A stretch of DNA of 64,000 nucleotides from Streptomyces albireticuli (GTDB taxonomy: Bacteria > Actinomycetota > Actinomycetes > Streptomycetales > Streptomycetaceae). The notes beneath the pieces are model-generated. The model did not search any database. It saw only the letters and a list, made by a program, of their open reading frames with translations, and had not been told where the DNA came from. Location of the stretch: positions 124,001 to 188,000 of the forward strand of contig NZ_JAJQQS010000014.1 of assembly GCF_021228125.1 (NCBI RefSeq), written 5' to 3'. Shown here one piece after another: positions 6,522 through 15,664 of this stretch (positions are counted from its first letter, which is position 1; every line of letters starts with the position of its first letter). A program made the translations under genes and the position numbers.

Positions 6522-9020
6522 ATGGACGCCTATGCCGACCCCCCTGCCCGTGCGGCGGCGGTCCCGGTCGCCGCCGTCGACGCGGCCGGCGCGGTCACGC
6601 TCTGGAGCCCCGCCGCCCGGCAGTGGCTCGGCTGGTCCCCCGACGAGATCGTCGGCCGCCCCGCCGCGGGCCTGCTGGCCGCCCCGCTGCCCTCTCCGGC
6701 CCGTACGGCCCTGCTGCGCCACCAGGAGTGGAGCGGCACCGTCCGGGCCCGCCACCGGGGCGGTGACACCGTACGGATCCCCGTGCGCGCCTGCCCCTGC
6801 CGAAGCGGCCCGGACACCGTGCTCTGGCTGCTCCTGGCCCCCTCGCCGAACGGCCGCGACCCCCGCGCGGAACCGGCCGACCCGCTCAGGGAATGGGCGT
6901 ACACCCAGTCCCCCATCGCGGCGTCCGTCTACGACCACGAGAATCGGCTGGCGGGCGCCAACGACGAAATGGTCCGCATCTCCGGCCGCCCGGAGAGGGA
7001 GATTCTGGGGCTGCGCCTCGCGGAGATCCACCCCGGCCCGCCGTTCGAGGAATTCGGCCGGATGATGGACGAGGTCCTGCGCACGGGCGAGCCCCTCCGC
7101 ACGGACGCCTATTTCCGGGCACCCGGCGAATCCCGCGAACGCGCCTGGGCCTCCTTCTTCACCCCGCTCAAGGACGCCGCCGGCACCGTGCGGGGGGTGT
7201 CCCTCGCGGCCCTCGACCGCACCGAGCAGTACTGGGCCCGCAAGCGGCTGGCGCTGGTGAACGACGCGGGGGCGCGGATCGGCACCACCCTGGACGTGAC
7301 CCGCACCGCCGAGGAGCTGGCCGAGGTCACCACCGGCGGCTTCGCCGACTTCGCCGGAGTCGACCTCCTCGAATCCGTCGCCCAGGGCGACGAACCCCGG
7401 CACGACGACGAACCGGGCACCGCCGCACTGCGCCGCGCCGCCGCCCGCCGCGCCTCCGGCGCCCCCGTGACGGGCCCGGCCGGCCCGGGCACCGCGCACG
7501 CCTACCCCCCGCACTCGCCGCCGGCCCGCGCCCTGGCCTCCGGCCTGCCCTGCCTGCGCCACGCCGACGACCCGGCCCTGCGCGCCTGGCTGGCGGGCAC
7601 CCCCGCGCTCCCCGGCGACGTCCTGGCCCGGGGCGTCTGGTCCGTCCTCGCCGTGCCGCTGAGCGCCCGCGGCACCGTGCTCGGGGTGGTCACGTTCGTC
7701 CTCCACCGGGGCCCCGGCGCGGTCGGCGCGTTCGATCCCGCCGAGGGCGCCGACGCGGGCTTCGACGCCGACGACGTGCTGCTCGCCGAGGAGATCGCCG
7801 CCCGGGCCGGCACCTGCCTCGACAACGCCCGGCGGTACGCCCTGGAGCGCGAGGTGGCGCTCACCCTCCAGCGCAACCTGCTGCCCAGCAGGCTGCCCGA
7901 ACAGGGCGCCGTCGAGGTCACCTCCCGGTACCTGCCCGCCGGCTCCCAGGCGGGCATCGGCGGCGACTGGTTCGACGTGATCCCGCTGTCCGGGGCCCGC
8001 GTCGCGCTCGTCGTCGGCGACGTGGTGGGCCACGGCCTCCAGGCCTCCGCCGTCATGGGACGGCTGCGCGCCGCCCTGCGCACCCTCGCCGATCTCGACC
8101 TGCCGCCCGACGAGCTCCTCACCCATCTGGACGACCTGGTGATCCAGCTGGCGCAGGACCAGGCGGTGGAGGCCGCCCGACCGGGCGCGCACGCCGTCCG
8201 GGAGACGGGCGCGACCTGCCTGTACGTGGTGTACGACCCGGTGTCCCGGCGGTGCGTCATGGCCCGCGCGGGCCATCCGGCGCCCCTGCTGGTCACCCCA
8301 GACGGCGCCGCCCGCTACCTGGACATCCCCAGCGGCCCGCCGCTCGGCCTGGGCGGGCTGCCCTTCGAGTCCGCCGACCTGGAGCTGCCGGAGGGCAGCC
8401 TGCTGGCGCTCTACACCGACGGGCTCGTCGAAGGGCGCGACCACGACATCGGCGCCGGTCTGGAGACGCTGCGCGGGGCCCTGTCCGGGCCGGCCGCGCC
8501 GCTGGAGTCCACCTGTGACGCCGTGCTCGCCGCGCTGCTGCCCGACCGCGCCGAGCGGCCGGCCGACGACATCGCGCTGCTGCTCGCCCGCACCCGCTCC
8601 CTGGGCCCCGCGCGCGTCCGCGACTGGGAGCTGCCGGCCGACCGGGCCGCCGTCGCCGACGCCCGCAAACGCGCCGCGGAACAGCTGGCCGCGTGGGGCC
8701 TGGAGGAGCTGTCCTTCACCACCGAACTGGTCGTCAGCGAACTGGTGACCAATGCCGTGCGGTACGCGTACGCGCCCATCCGGCTGCGGCTGATCCGCGA
8801 CGTCACCGCGCTGATCTGCGAGGTGTCGGACGCCAGCAGCACCTCGCCGCGGATGCGGCGGGCCCGGGTGTTCGACGAGGGGGGCCGGGGCCTGCTGCTG
8901 GTCGCCCAGCTCACCGAGCGCTGGGGCACCCGGTTCACCGCCGACGGCAAGACCATCTGGGCCGAGCAGGCGCTGCCGGCCGCCCCGGAGCGGCCGGACC
9001 GACCAGGCTCACCGGGCTGA
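6522..9020 (+). CDS. PAS-PAS-GAF-SpoIIE phosphatase-HATPase regulatory protein
   Basis: 832 residues with domains in order: PAS (about 12-110), PAS (about 125-245), GAF (about 250-435), PP2C-like SpoIIE phosphatase (about 445-690; metal motifs GGDWFDV and DDIALLL) and an RsbW/SpoIIAB-like HATPase (about 700-825; ELVVSELVTNAVRYAY, with the later G box altered to GGRGLLL). Proteins of this class dephosphorylate anti-anti-sigma factors and can carry an anti-sigma kinase domain in the same chain, linking light, redox or ligand cues to stress sigma factors. No sigma or anti-anti-sigma gene is adjacent. No membrane segment, so cytoplasmic. The stop codon arises inside a 9-bp tandem repeat. Confidence 0.9.
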   Translation: MDAYADPPARAAAVPVAAVDAAGAVTLWSPAARQWLGWSPDEIVGRPAAGLLAAPLPSPARTALLRHQEWSGTVRARHRGGDTVRIPVRACPCRSGPDTVLWLLLAPSPNGRDPRAEPADPLREWAYTQSPIAASVYDHENRLAGANDEMVRISGRPEREILGLRLAEIHPGPPFEEFGRMMDEVLRTGEPLRTDAYFRAPGESRERAWASFFTPLKDAAGTVRGVSLAALDRTEQYWARKRLALVNDAGARIGTTLDVTRTAEELAEVTTGGFADFAGVDLLESVAQGDEPRHDDEPGTAALRRAAARRASGAPVTGPAGPGTAHAYPPHSPPARALASGLPCLRHADDPALRAWLAGTPALPGDVLARGVWSVLAVPLSARGTVLGVVTFVLHRGPGAVGAFDPAEGADAGFDADDVLLAEEIAARAGTCLDNARRYALEREVALTLQRNLLPSRLPEQGAVEVTSRYLPAGSQAGIGGDWFDVIPLSGARVALVVGDVVGHGLQASAVMGRLRAALRTLADLDLPPDELLTHLDDLVIQLAQDQAVEAARPGAHAVRETGATCLYVVYDPVSRRCVMARAGHPAPLLVTPDGAARYLDIPSGPPLGLGGLPFESADLELPEGSLLALYTDGLVEGRDHDIGAGLETLRGALSGPAAPLESTCDAVLAALLPDRAERPADDIALLLARTRSLGPARVRDWELPADRAAVADARKRAAEQLAAWGLEELSFTTELVVSELVTNAVRYAYAPIRLRLIRDVTALICEVSDASSTSPRMRRARVFDEGGRGLLLVAQLTERWGTRFTADGKTIWAEQALPAAPERPDRPGSPG

Positions 9021-9068
9021 CCGGGCTCACCGGGCTCACCGGGCTCACCGGGCTCACCGGGCTCACCG
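9006..9068. repeat. 9-bp tandem repeat, seven copies, spanning the SpoIIE gene stop codon
   Basis: Seven consecutive copies of GGCTCACCG. The second copy reads GGCTGACCG, and this one-base change makes the TGA stop at 9018-9020. Unchanged copies would read on as Gly-Ser-Pro. The array fills the space up to the convergent S33 peptidase gene. Confidence 0.9.
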
Positions 9069-9094
9069 GCGGGTCTACCGGTCGGCGCCTTGCG

Positions 9095-10723
9095 TCACGT
9101 GCACCGGGTGCCGTCCCGCGGCAGGGTTCCGTCCAGCAGGAACGCGTCGATCCGCTCGTTGACGCAGGCGGCGTCCGCGGAGCCGTAGACACCGTGCCCG
9201 CCGCCCGGGTCCGTCATGGTGACCGCGGACGGGCCGACCGCCCGGGCCATCCGGGGCAGCCAGCCGACCGGGGTGGCCGGGTCGTACTCGCTCGTGTGCA
9301 TGAGGATCTTCGGGGCGCCGGGGGCGCCGACGTCACGGGCCGCGTCGTCACCGGCCCCGGGCCAGCCGGTGCACAGGGCCATGCCCGCGGCCATGGACGG
9401 ACCGAACACCGGTGAGGCCCGGACGAAGTCGTCGTAGGCGTCGAGTACGTCCTCGGCGCGGTACCGGCCCGCGGTGTCGGCGCAGTTGACGGCGGTCAGC
9501 GCGTCGTCGGAGTTGTCGTACCTGCCGTCCGTCCCCTTGCCGTCGGCGCGCTCGGCGGCCGCGCGCGCCATCGTCGCGGACTCGCCGGGGCGCACGTGGT
9601 GGACGAGGGCCGCCAGCAGGTTCGGCACCTCGGGCAGTCCGGCCCGGGAGCGCAGCAGGCCCATGGTCTCGGCGACGGCGGTGTCGCGGTCGAGGCGCCG
9701 GCCGTCGGGCCAGTCGCGCGGCTCCTCGTCGAGTTCGTCGAACGCCTCCTCGATCTCCTCCATGGCGTCGTCCGTGTCGGAGCCGAGCACACAGTCCTCG
9801 TCGCCCTTGCGGGTGCAGGTGTCGACGGCGTGGCGCAGCGCCTTGTGGTAGGCGGCCGTCTGGGCGAGCGTCGTCTCCTTCATGTCGGGGGCCGGTTCGT
9901 CGACGCCGTCCATGACCATCCGGCCGACCTTGCCGGGGAAGTGGTGGGCGTAGACCGCGCCGAGCCTGCTCCCGTAGGAGTAGCCGAGGTAGTGCAGCCG
10001 GTCCTCGCCCAGGGCGGCGCGCAGCACGTCCATGTCGCGGGCGGTGTTGACGGTGCCGACGTGGCGCAGGACGCCGCCGGGCTCGGTCCGGCAGCGCTTG
10101 AGTGCCTTCTCCTGGGCGGCGAGGTAGTCGGCCATGCCGGCGCGGCTGGTGCCGTCCTCGCCGGTGCGGCGCGGATCGCGGTCCTCGTCGCAGCGCACCG
10201 GGGAGCTGGCGCCGACACCGCGCGGGTCGAAGGTGACCAGGTCGTAGCGGGTCCCGGCCTTGCTGATGCCGTCGGGGCCGTAGGCGGTGAGCTGTTTGAG
10301 GCCGGACTCGCCGGGGCCGCCGAAGTTCACCACGAGGGAGCCGGCCCGGTGGTCCTGGTCCCGGGTGCGGTAGCGCATGACCGCGAGCCGCAGTTCGCCC
10401 TTGCGGGGGTCGGCGTAGGTGTACGGGACCTTGAGCCAGCCGCACTCGGCCCGGGTGTCGGACGTGTCCGTCTCCCGGTCGACCTCCCGGTCCCGCTCCT
10501 GGGCGCACGGCTTCCAGGAGACGCTCTGCTCGTAGTACGAGCCGGTGTCCGGCCCGCCGGCCGCCTTGCCGGGCCCGGCGCAGCCGGCGAGGCCGTGGGC
10601 CAGCACGGTGGCGGCGGCGAGCGGCAGGGAGACCGTGGCGACGCGGGGCAGGCGCGCGAAGGGGGCGCGGGGCGCGAGGGAGGACAGCAGGGGGATCCGG
10701 GGCCGGCGGTGTACGGACGTCAT
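9095..10723 (-). CDS. Secreted lipoprotein alpha/beta-hydrolase, S33 peptidase (tripeptidyl-aminopeptidase-like)
   Basis: 542 residues. The N-terminus has Arg residues, a hydrophobic stretch and the lipobox LAGC, so it should be an exported lipoprotein. The fold shows NFGGPGESG (oxyanion region), GYSYGS with nucleophile Ser249, EYDPATP with Asp481 and GGGHGVY with His510: a complete triad. The C-terminal TAP-like part fits Streptomyces secreted tripeptidyl aminopeptidases and related proline-type peptidases. An acidic insert rich in Glu/Asp (EEIEEAFDELDEEP) lies mid-protein. It starts 22 bp after the MFS gene on the same strand and is probably co-transcribed with it. Confidence 0.88.
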   Translation of the reverse strand: MTSVHRRPRIPLLSSLAPRAPFARLPRVATVSLPLAAATVLAHGLAGCAGPGKAAGGPDTGSYYEQSVSWKPCAQERDREVDRETDTSDTRAECGWLKVPYTYADPRKGELRLAVMRYRTRDQDHRAGSLVVNFGGPGESGLKQLTAYGPDGISKAGTRYDLVTFDPRGVGASSPVRCDEDRDPRRTGEDGTSRAGMADYLAAQEKALKRCRTEPGGVLRHVGTVNTARDMDVLRAALGEDRLHYLGYSYGSRLGAVYAHHFPGKVGRMVMDGVDEPAPDMKETTLAQTAAYHKALRHAVDTCTRKGDEDCVLGSDTDDAMEEIEEAFDELDEEPRDWPDGRRLDRDTAVAETMGLLRSRAGLPEVPNLLAALVHHVRPGESATMARAAAERADGKGTDGRYDNSDDALTAVNCADTAGRYRAEDVLDAYDDFVRASPVFGPSMAAGMALCTGWPGAGDDAARDVGAPGAPKILMHTSEYDPATPVGWLPRMARAVGPSAVTMTDPGGGHGVYGSADAACVNERIDAFLLDGTLPRDGTRCT

Positions 10724-10745
10724 GTCGCGGACGGTAGTTCGCCGT

Positions 10746-12194
10746 TCAGCGCCCGGCTTTCCGGGAAGGGCGTCCGGGTGACGGCGCGCGGCGGAGGGGT
10801 GGCCGGGCCGCGGCCAGGACGAGGAGGGCGACGCCCAGCAGCGCCGCGAGCGTCAGGCGGGGGCCGCCGGTGCCGGAATGGTGGAGCGTCAGGGTGACGA
10901 GCGCGATGCCCAGGGCGGTGCCCAGGCCCCGGACCATGTTGACGAGGCCGCCGCCGGTACCGGCCGAGCGCGCCGGGAAGGCCCGCATGATCAGGGCGTT
11001 GTTGGCGGGGGTGTAGGTGCCCAGGCCCAGGCCCAGCAGGAGCAGCAGCGGCACCAGGGCGGGGGCCCGCAGGGGCAGGACGAGCATCGCGGCCAGGGCG
11101 CAGACGGCGGTGGCCGCGCCCAGGGCGCAGCGCGACCGGTCGGAGAGGCGGGCGGGGAGCACCCGCTCGGCGCAGGTGGCGGCCAGGGCGAAGCCGGTGG
11201 GCAGGGCCGTGAGCACGAGTCCGGCGTGGAGCTCGGAGGCTCCGGCGTCGGTGAGCACGAGGGGGACGAGGACCAGGGGGCCGAAGAGCACCAGGTAGTC
11301 GCCGAGGGCGCCGGCGAGGCCGGTGGCGACGGCCGGTTCGCGCAGCGGCGCCGGGTCGACCAGGGGGTGCGCGGCGTGCCGCTGCCGCCGGACGAATCCC
11401 CAGCCGGCGGCCACGGCGACGGCGAAGAGCGCGATCGTGACGCCGGTGGGCGCGCCGAGGCCGGAGAGGGCGGACAGGCCCAGCAGGAAGCCGGTCGTGG
11501 CGGTGGCGAGGAGGACGGGGCCGACCGGATCCAGGCCGGTGGCCCGGCTGCGGCCGCGGGTGCGCGGGAGCAGATACTGGCCGGCGATCAGGGCGGCGAT
11601 CCCGACGGGGACGTTGATGGCGAAGACCCAGCGCCAGCCGAGCGAGGCCACGATGACACCGCCGAGGGTGGGGCCGAGGGCGAGTCCGAGTGCCTGCGCG
11701 GCGGCCTGCACGCCGAGCGCGGCGCGCAGGTGGCCCCTGGGCGCGCTGGTGGTGACGAGGGCGACGCTGTTGGCCTGGAGCATGGCGGCGCCGACGGCTT
11801 GCGCCACCCGGCAGCCGACGAGGGCGGCGAGCGAGGTGGCGAGACCGCAGGCGGCGGAGGCGGCGGTGAAGACGAGGAAGCCGTAGAGGTAGCAGAGCTT
11901 GCGGCCGTGGGCGTCGGAGAGCCGTCCCACGGGTACGAGCAGGGCCACGAGAGTGAGCAGGTAGGCGAGCGAGACCCATTCGACGGCGGCCAGTGTGGCG
12001 TGGAACTCGGTGCGGAGGCTGCCGTACGTCAGGGTGACGATGCTGGCGTCCAGCTGGCCCATGAAGGCGCCGAAGCAGACCGTGCCGACGGCCAGTTTCC
12101 AGCCGCCCCCGCTCCGCCGTATCCGCTCCGGTCTGGCCCGCTCCTCCACCAGGGCCGCGGGCCAGGGGCGGTGCCGTCGCGAAAGCGGTGACAT
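10746..12194 (-). CDS. MFS drug-type exporter, DHA2 (EmrB/QacA) family
   Basis: 482 residues with about 14 hydrophobic segments. Family marks: FMGQLDASIVTLTYGSLRTE at the first helix, GRLSDAHGRK in the 2-3 loop (motif A), and GPTLGGVIVASLGWRWVFAIN (motif C and the following WRW). It is a proton-driven exporter of small, often lipophilic compounds. Start ATG 12194 places a short basic cytoplasmic tail before helix 1. The S33 lipoprotein gene follows on the same strand. No regulator is adjacent, so the substrate is unknown. Confidence 0.9.
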   Translation of the reverse strand: MSPLSRRHRPWPAALVEERARPERIRRSGGGWKLAVGTVCFGAFMGQLDASIVTLTYGSLRTEFHATLAAVEWVSLAYLLTLVALLVPVGRLSDAHGRKLCYLYGFLVFTAASAACGLATSLAALVGCRVAQAVGAAMLQANSVALVTTSAPRGHLRAALGVQAAAQALGLALGPTLGGVIVASLGWRWVFAINVPVGIAALIAGQYLLPRTRGRSRATGLDPVGPVLLATATTGFLLGLSALSGLGAPTGVTIALFAVAVAAGWGFVRRQRHAAHPLVDPAPLREPAVATGLAGALGDYLVLFGPLVLVPLVLTDAGASELHAGLVLTALPTGFALAATCAERVLPARLSDRSRCALGAATAVCALAAMLVLPLRAPALVPLLLLLGLGLGTYTPANNALIMRAFPARSAGTGGGLVNMVRGLGTALGIALVTLTLHHSGTGGPRLTLAALLGVALLVLAAARPPLRRAPSPGRPSRKAGR

Positions 12195-12714
12195 GGGGCG
12201 GGCCGTCTCCGTCCTGACGTCGGCTGCGGACACCGCGAGGCTACCCCGGCGGCCGTCGCGTTTCTCGCGGTGCTCGGGTTCCACGGCGTTCCGGCGCCCG
12301 TCTTTTCGCCGGTGGGCCGGTGGACGCGCGGGGCGGCGGCGGGCCCGCCGGTTCGAACACGCCGACGAGCACGGTGAGGAGGGCCGCGCCCGGCGGGCCG
12401 CCCTCCCCCGACGGCGGCCCGCACGGCCGCCACCACCGGAAGGCCGGGCGCGGGGCCGTACCGGACGGAGGCGCGCGACGGGCCGTCGGCGAGGCCCTGT
12501 CCGCCCTCGTCGGCCCCGTCCGTCGCGACGACGGTGAGCGGGCCGGGGAGGGGGAGGGACAGGGGAGTTCGGCCGTCCGCCGGACTGGCGTTCCCGGCGC
12601 GTGCCGGGCAACGCGCTTCCACCGGACCCGGTCCGGGCCCCCCGCATCCCTTCGTCCGAAGGCCGTTCGCCCTAGGCTCGTCGTCGCCCCGGTCCGAGGC
12701 TTTGGGAGGAAGGC
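12195..12714. other. Intergenic region between the MFS gene and a small-peptide gene
   Basis: 520 bp with no gene I can support; the open frames here have low-complexity Arg/Pro/Gly translations and no ribosome sites. It must carry the MFS promoter. TAGGCT at 12673-12678 could be the -10 of the small-peptide gene. Confidence 0.45.
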
Positions 12715-12828
12715 GTGCCCGTGCGCCGGTACGACGGAAAGTGGTTCGGGCCCGTGCTGGGCTGGATCGAACGGCACCCGGTGCTGGTCGGGTTGATCGC
12801 CGTGGTCATGGCCGTCCTGGCGAAGTAG
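12715..12828 (+). CDS. Small single-pass membrane peptide, 37 residues
   Basis: GTG 12715 is preceded by GGGAGGA, giving VPVRRYDGKWFGPVLGWIER then HPVLVGLIAVVMAVLAK and a TAG stop. A basic/aromatic N-terminal part leads into one hydrophobic helix of about 14 residues ending in Lys. The ribosome site, codon use and a strong hairpin 11 bp after the stop support a real gene. Function unknown; small peptides of this sort often modulate membrane proteins. It faces the histidine kinase gene. Confidence 0.5.
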   Translation: MPVRRYDGKWFGPVLGWIERHPVLVGLIAVVMAVLAK

Positions 12829-12838
12829 CGCGGCGGGT

Positions 12839-12862
12839 CCCCGGCCGGACGACCGGCCGGGG
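12839..12862. terminator. Hairpin after the small-peptide gene
   Basis: Perfect 10-bp stem (CCCCGGCCGG / CCGGCCGGGG) with a 4-nt ACGA loop, 11 bp past the small-peptide stop. No T-run, as is usual in this genus. Confidence 0.55.
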
Positions 12863-12908
12863 CGGCCGGACGGGCACGCGTCGCTCCGGGAGGAGCCGGC
12901 GTCCCGGC

Positions 12909-12937
12909 GAGCCCGAGCGGGCCCGCCGGGCGGGCTC
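12909..12937. terminator. GC-rich inverted repeat at the 3' end of the histidine kinase gene
   Basis: Arms GAGCCCG and CGGGCTC with a GC-rich centre end at the stop codon of the minus-strand kinase gene. Likely a terminator serving that gene. Confidence 0.4.
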
Positions 12938-14220
12938 TAGCGGCCCTCGGTGTCCTCCGGCAGGACGAGCGTCGTGACGGCGCCCCCGTCCGGCGCGTTG
13001 GCGAACGTCAGCCGCGCGTCGATCGTCCGGGCCTGGCCGATCGCGATCGTCAGGCCCAGGCCGTGGCCCTTGCCGCCGGACGTGGGTTCCGTGCGGAACC
13101 TCTGCGGGCCGTGTTCGAGGAGGTAGCAGGGGTAGCCGGGGCCGTGGTCCCGGACGGTGATCACGGGCCCGTCGACGGTGAGGGTGACGGGCGGGCGGCC
13201 GTGCCGGTGGGCGTTGGCGAGGAGGTTGCTCAGCACCCGCTCCAGCCGCCGCCGGTCGGTGACCACGCACGCGTCCCGGACGATCCGCACCTGCGCCTCC
13301 AGGCCGGAGGCGCGCACGGCCCGCTCGGCCAGCCGTCCCAGCCGGTGGGCGTCGAGGTCGGGCCGTTCCGTGAGCGAGTCCAGCCGGGAGATCTCCAGGA
13401 GGTCCTCGGTGAGCCGGCGCAGGGCCTGCACCCGGTCGCGGACCAGCTCCGTGGGCCGGCCGGGCGGCAGCAGGTCGGCGGAGGCCTGGAGACCGGCGAG
13501 CGGGGTGCGCAGCTCATGGGCGACGTCGGCGGTGAACCGCTGCTCGCTCTGGAGTCTGGCCTGGAGGGTGCCCGCCATCGCGTCGAGCGCCTCGGCGACG
13601 GCGGCCACCTCGTCCTGCGCCTTGGAGGGGTCGGTGGTGCGCGGGTCGGCGACGCGGGCGTCGAGGTCGCCCGCGCTGATCCGGCGCGCCACGTCGGCGG
13701 TGCGGTGCAGACGGCGGGTGACGCGTGAGACGGCGAAGACGCCCACGAGCAGGGTGCCGCCGATGGCCAGGGCCGAGGAGCCGACGATGGCGCGGTCCAG
13801 GCCCTCGATGGTGCCCGCGCTGTGCCGGTAGTCGAACCGGGCGGCGAGCACCCCGCCGTCGGCGGGACCGGCCGCCCACATGGTGGCGATGCCGTGGTCG
13901 TCGCCGAGCGCGGTGCCGCGCTTGCCGCCGAGCGCCATCGTCCGCAGCTTCTCGGGGAGCTCCGGCGGGTTCAGCGCGGCCTGGTGGCGGTTCGGCTCGC
14001 CCGCGGCGTAGGCGCGGGCCGCGGAGTCGAGCCGCGAGAGGGCCTCGGTGCGCGCCTGGTGGACGGTCTGCCGGGTGACGATGACGTGCACCAGGACGCC
14101 GAGCACCGCGGCGACGACGCAGCACATCACGGCCAGGAAGAGCGTGAACTTCCCGTACAGCGAGCCGAACCGGGAGATCCTGCGCAGCCGGGGCCGTACC
14201 GGGCGCGGGCGTGCGGTCAC
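12937..14220 (-). CDS. Membrane sensor histidine kinase (no adjacent response regulator)
   Basis: 427 residues: first membrane helix about 20-42 (FTLFLAVMCCVVAAVLGVLV), an extracytoplasmic sensor of about 100 residues, a second helix ending near VGVFAVSRV, a HAMP segment, the H box ADVAHELRTP (phospho-accepting His235), N box NLLANAHRHG, G1 box VRDHGPG and G2 box GKGHGLGL. All catalytic parts are present. The GTG at 14220 overlaps the lipoprotein stop by 4 nt (GTGA), so translation of the two is coupled. A lipoprotein beside a kinase recalls the Streptomyces Cse and Afs systems, but no response regulator gene is adjacent, so the partner must be elsewhere. Confidence 0.88.
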   Translation of the reverse strand: MTARPRPVRPRLRRISRFGSLYGKFTLFLAVMCCVVAAVLGVLVHVIVTRQTVHQARTEALSRLDSAARAYAAGEPNRHQAALNPPELPEKLRTMALGGKRGTALGDDHGIATMWAAGPADGGVLAARFDYRHSAGTIEGLDRAIVGSSALAIGGTLLVGVFAVSRVTRRLHRTADVARRISAGDLDARVADPRTTDPSKAQDEVAAVAEALDAMAGTLQARLQSEQRFTADVAHELRTPLAGLQASADLLPPGRPTELVRDRVQALRRLTEDLLEISRLDSLTERPDLDAHRLGRLAERAVRASGLEAQVRIVRDACVVTDRRRLERVLSNLLANAHRHGRPPVTLTVDGPVITVRDHGPGYPCYLLEHGPQRFRTEPTSGGKGHGLGLTIAIGQARTIDARLTFANAPDGGAVTTLVLPEDTEGR

Positions 14221-14957
14221 CGGTGGCGCTCCGGGGTGCGGGGCGGCGGGGTGGCGCCGACGCGGCGGATCTCGTCGCTCTTGAACTCCATGTAGCGGCG
14301 GTGCGCGTCCCACGCGTAGACCGAGCGCACGGCGTAGTGCGGGGTGCCCGCGGGCTCCCAGACGATCAGGTCCCGGCCGGCGATCTCGATGGACGTGGGC
14401 TGCACCACGGTGGCCATGACGCGGGTGAGCCGGCCGCCGGTCACGGTGTAGCAGCGCAGTCCGACGAGGTGGTCGGCCATCTCGATGCCCATGATCAGCT
14501 CGTCGTGGCCGTCGCCCGTGAGGTCCCGGTAGACGGGCGAGCGCAGCGGGCAGTCCCGTGTGCGGCCGTCGCAGGCGGCGAGCTTCGCGGCGGTGGCCTC
14601 GTCGAGGCCGTCGGCTCCGGTGACGTCGTGCCGGTGCGCGGCGACCTCCGCCTTGATCACGGCGTACGGGTCCACCTTGCGGATGTCACCGGAGGGGACG
14701 GCGGGAAGGCCGGGGACGCTGGTGGCGCTGTCGTCCTCGTGCTGCTCGCCCGTGGGCGTCGGGGCCGGGGGCCGGTCGGGCCACAGCCGGGAGGGGGCGG
14801 CCACCGGGGCGGTCGTACCGGCGCTGACCGGCTCCCCGACGCTCGCGCACCCGGTCGCCGCCACCGCCGCCACCACGAGCAGCGCGGCCGCCGCGAGCGC
14901 CCGGGCGGGGCGGCGGGCGGGTGCGGCGGTACGGCGGGGCCGGGCGGATCGGGGCAC
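14217..14957 (-). CDS. Lipoprotein with an FG-GAP-like segment, coupled to a sensor kinase
   Basis: About 246 residues. A basic N-terminus (VPRSARPRRTAAPARRPARA) precedes a hydrophobic run and the lipobox ATGC, so it should be anchored outside the membrane. After a Pro/Thr-rich linker a domain of about 150 residues contains YRDLTGDGHDELIMGIE, a calcium-binding/FG-GAP-like turn, then a beta-rich tail. Because its stop overlaps the kinase start, it may modulate the sensor domain of that kinase (inference). The start is uncertain: GTG 14957 was chosen as it sits just before the signal sequence, but no good ribosome site is present. Confidence 0.72.
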   Translation of the reverse strand: MPRSARPRRTAAPARRPARALAAAALLVVAAVAATGCASVGEPVSAGTTAPVAAPSRLWPDRPPAPTPTGEQHEDDSATSVPGLPAVPSGDIRKVDPYAVIKAEVAAHRHDVTGADGLDEATAAKLAACDGRTRDCPLRSPVYRDLTGDGHDELIMGIEMADHLVGLRCYTVTGGRLTRVMATVVQPTSIEIAGRDLIVWEPAGTPHYAVRSVYAWDAHRRYMEFKSDEIRRVGATPPPRTPERHR

Positions 14958-15301
14958 TGCGGTGGTCCAATGTCGTGGCCGGGCAGGTGTCCGGCGGCGG
15001 GCCCCGTGCGGGGTCGGCGTGCACGACCGATGGTAAGGGAGTGGCGGACGACAACCTCGGGGCCGGGTGGACGGGCGGTCCCGGTGGGGTTTCCCACGGC
15101 CCCGCCCCCGCCCGGGGAGCCCGCCCCTCTCCGGCCCCCGCCCCTTCCGGCCCGGGACTCCGCCGCCCGGCCCCTGCCGCTGCCCCCTCCGGCTTGAGGC
15201 TCCGCCGCCCGGCCCTTGCGCTGCCCCCCTTCCGCGCCACCTCACGGTGCCCTCGGACGCCGGACGGGCCACGGACCGGCCCTCCCGGCACCCGGCCGCG
15301 G
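14958..15301. other. GC-rich intergenic region with an imperfect direct repeat
   Basis: 344 bp of C-rich plus-strand sequence upstream of the lipoprotein-kinase pair and downstream of the DUF937-like gene. An imperfect direct repeat of about 30 bp (core CTCCGCCGCCCGGCCC) occurs at 15159-15188 and 15200-15230, offset 41 bp. No gene is supported. Confidence 0.5.
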
Positions 15302-15664
15302 CTACCGCCGCCTGCGCTTCGCGATCGTCGTCATCACCACCGGCAGCAGCAGCTCCAGCGCCCGCGCCACCGACGCCTCCGGCAGCCCCGTCTTCTTCGC
15401 CACCGCCTTGGCCACCGGGCCCGTGATCTTGCCGAGCACACCGGACAGCAGACCGCCGCCGAGCCCGCCCCCCAGGCCGCCGAGGCCCACGGCCCCGGCC
15501 GGGGCGGCCGCCGCGCCGGTGAGGTCCTCGGGCAGGGCGTCGACGGTGGCTTCCACGACCTGTTTGGCGCCGTCGCTGTCGGTGCCGAGCTCGCCCGCGA
15601 GCTCCTGGATGCGGTCCTCGCCGAGTTCGTCGAGTACGTCCTTGCGCAGCGCTTCATCACCCAT
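15302..15664 (-). CDS. DUF937-like protein
   Basis: 120 residues. The N-terminal half is helical and acidic (LRKDVLDELGEDRIQELAGE), then a Gly/Ala/Leu-rich stretch (GLGGLGGGLGGGLLSGVLGK), and a C-terminal part ending in MTTIAKRRRR. This layout fits actinobacterial DUF937/YidB-like proteins, whose role is unknown. Start ATG 15664 has a weak ribosome site. It is a single gene, divergent from geosmin synthase. Confidence 0.65.
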   Translation of the reverse strand: MGDEALRKDVLDELGEDRIQELAGELGTDSDGAKQVVEATVDALPEDLTGAAAAPAGAVGLGGLGGGLGGGLLSGVLGKITGPVAKAVAKKTGLPEASVARALELLLPVVMTTIAKRRRR

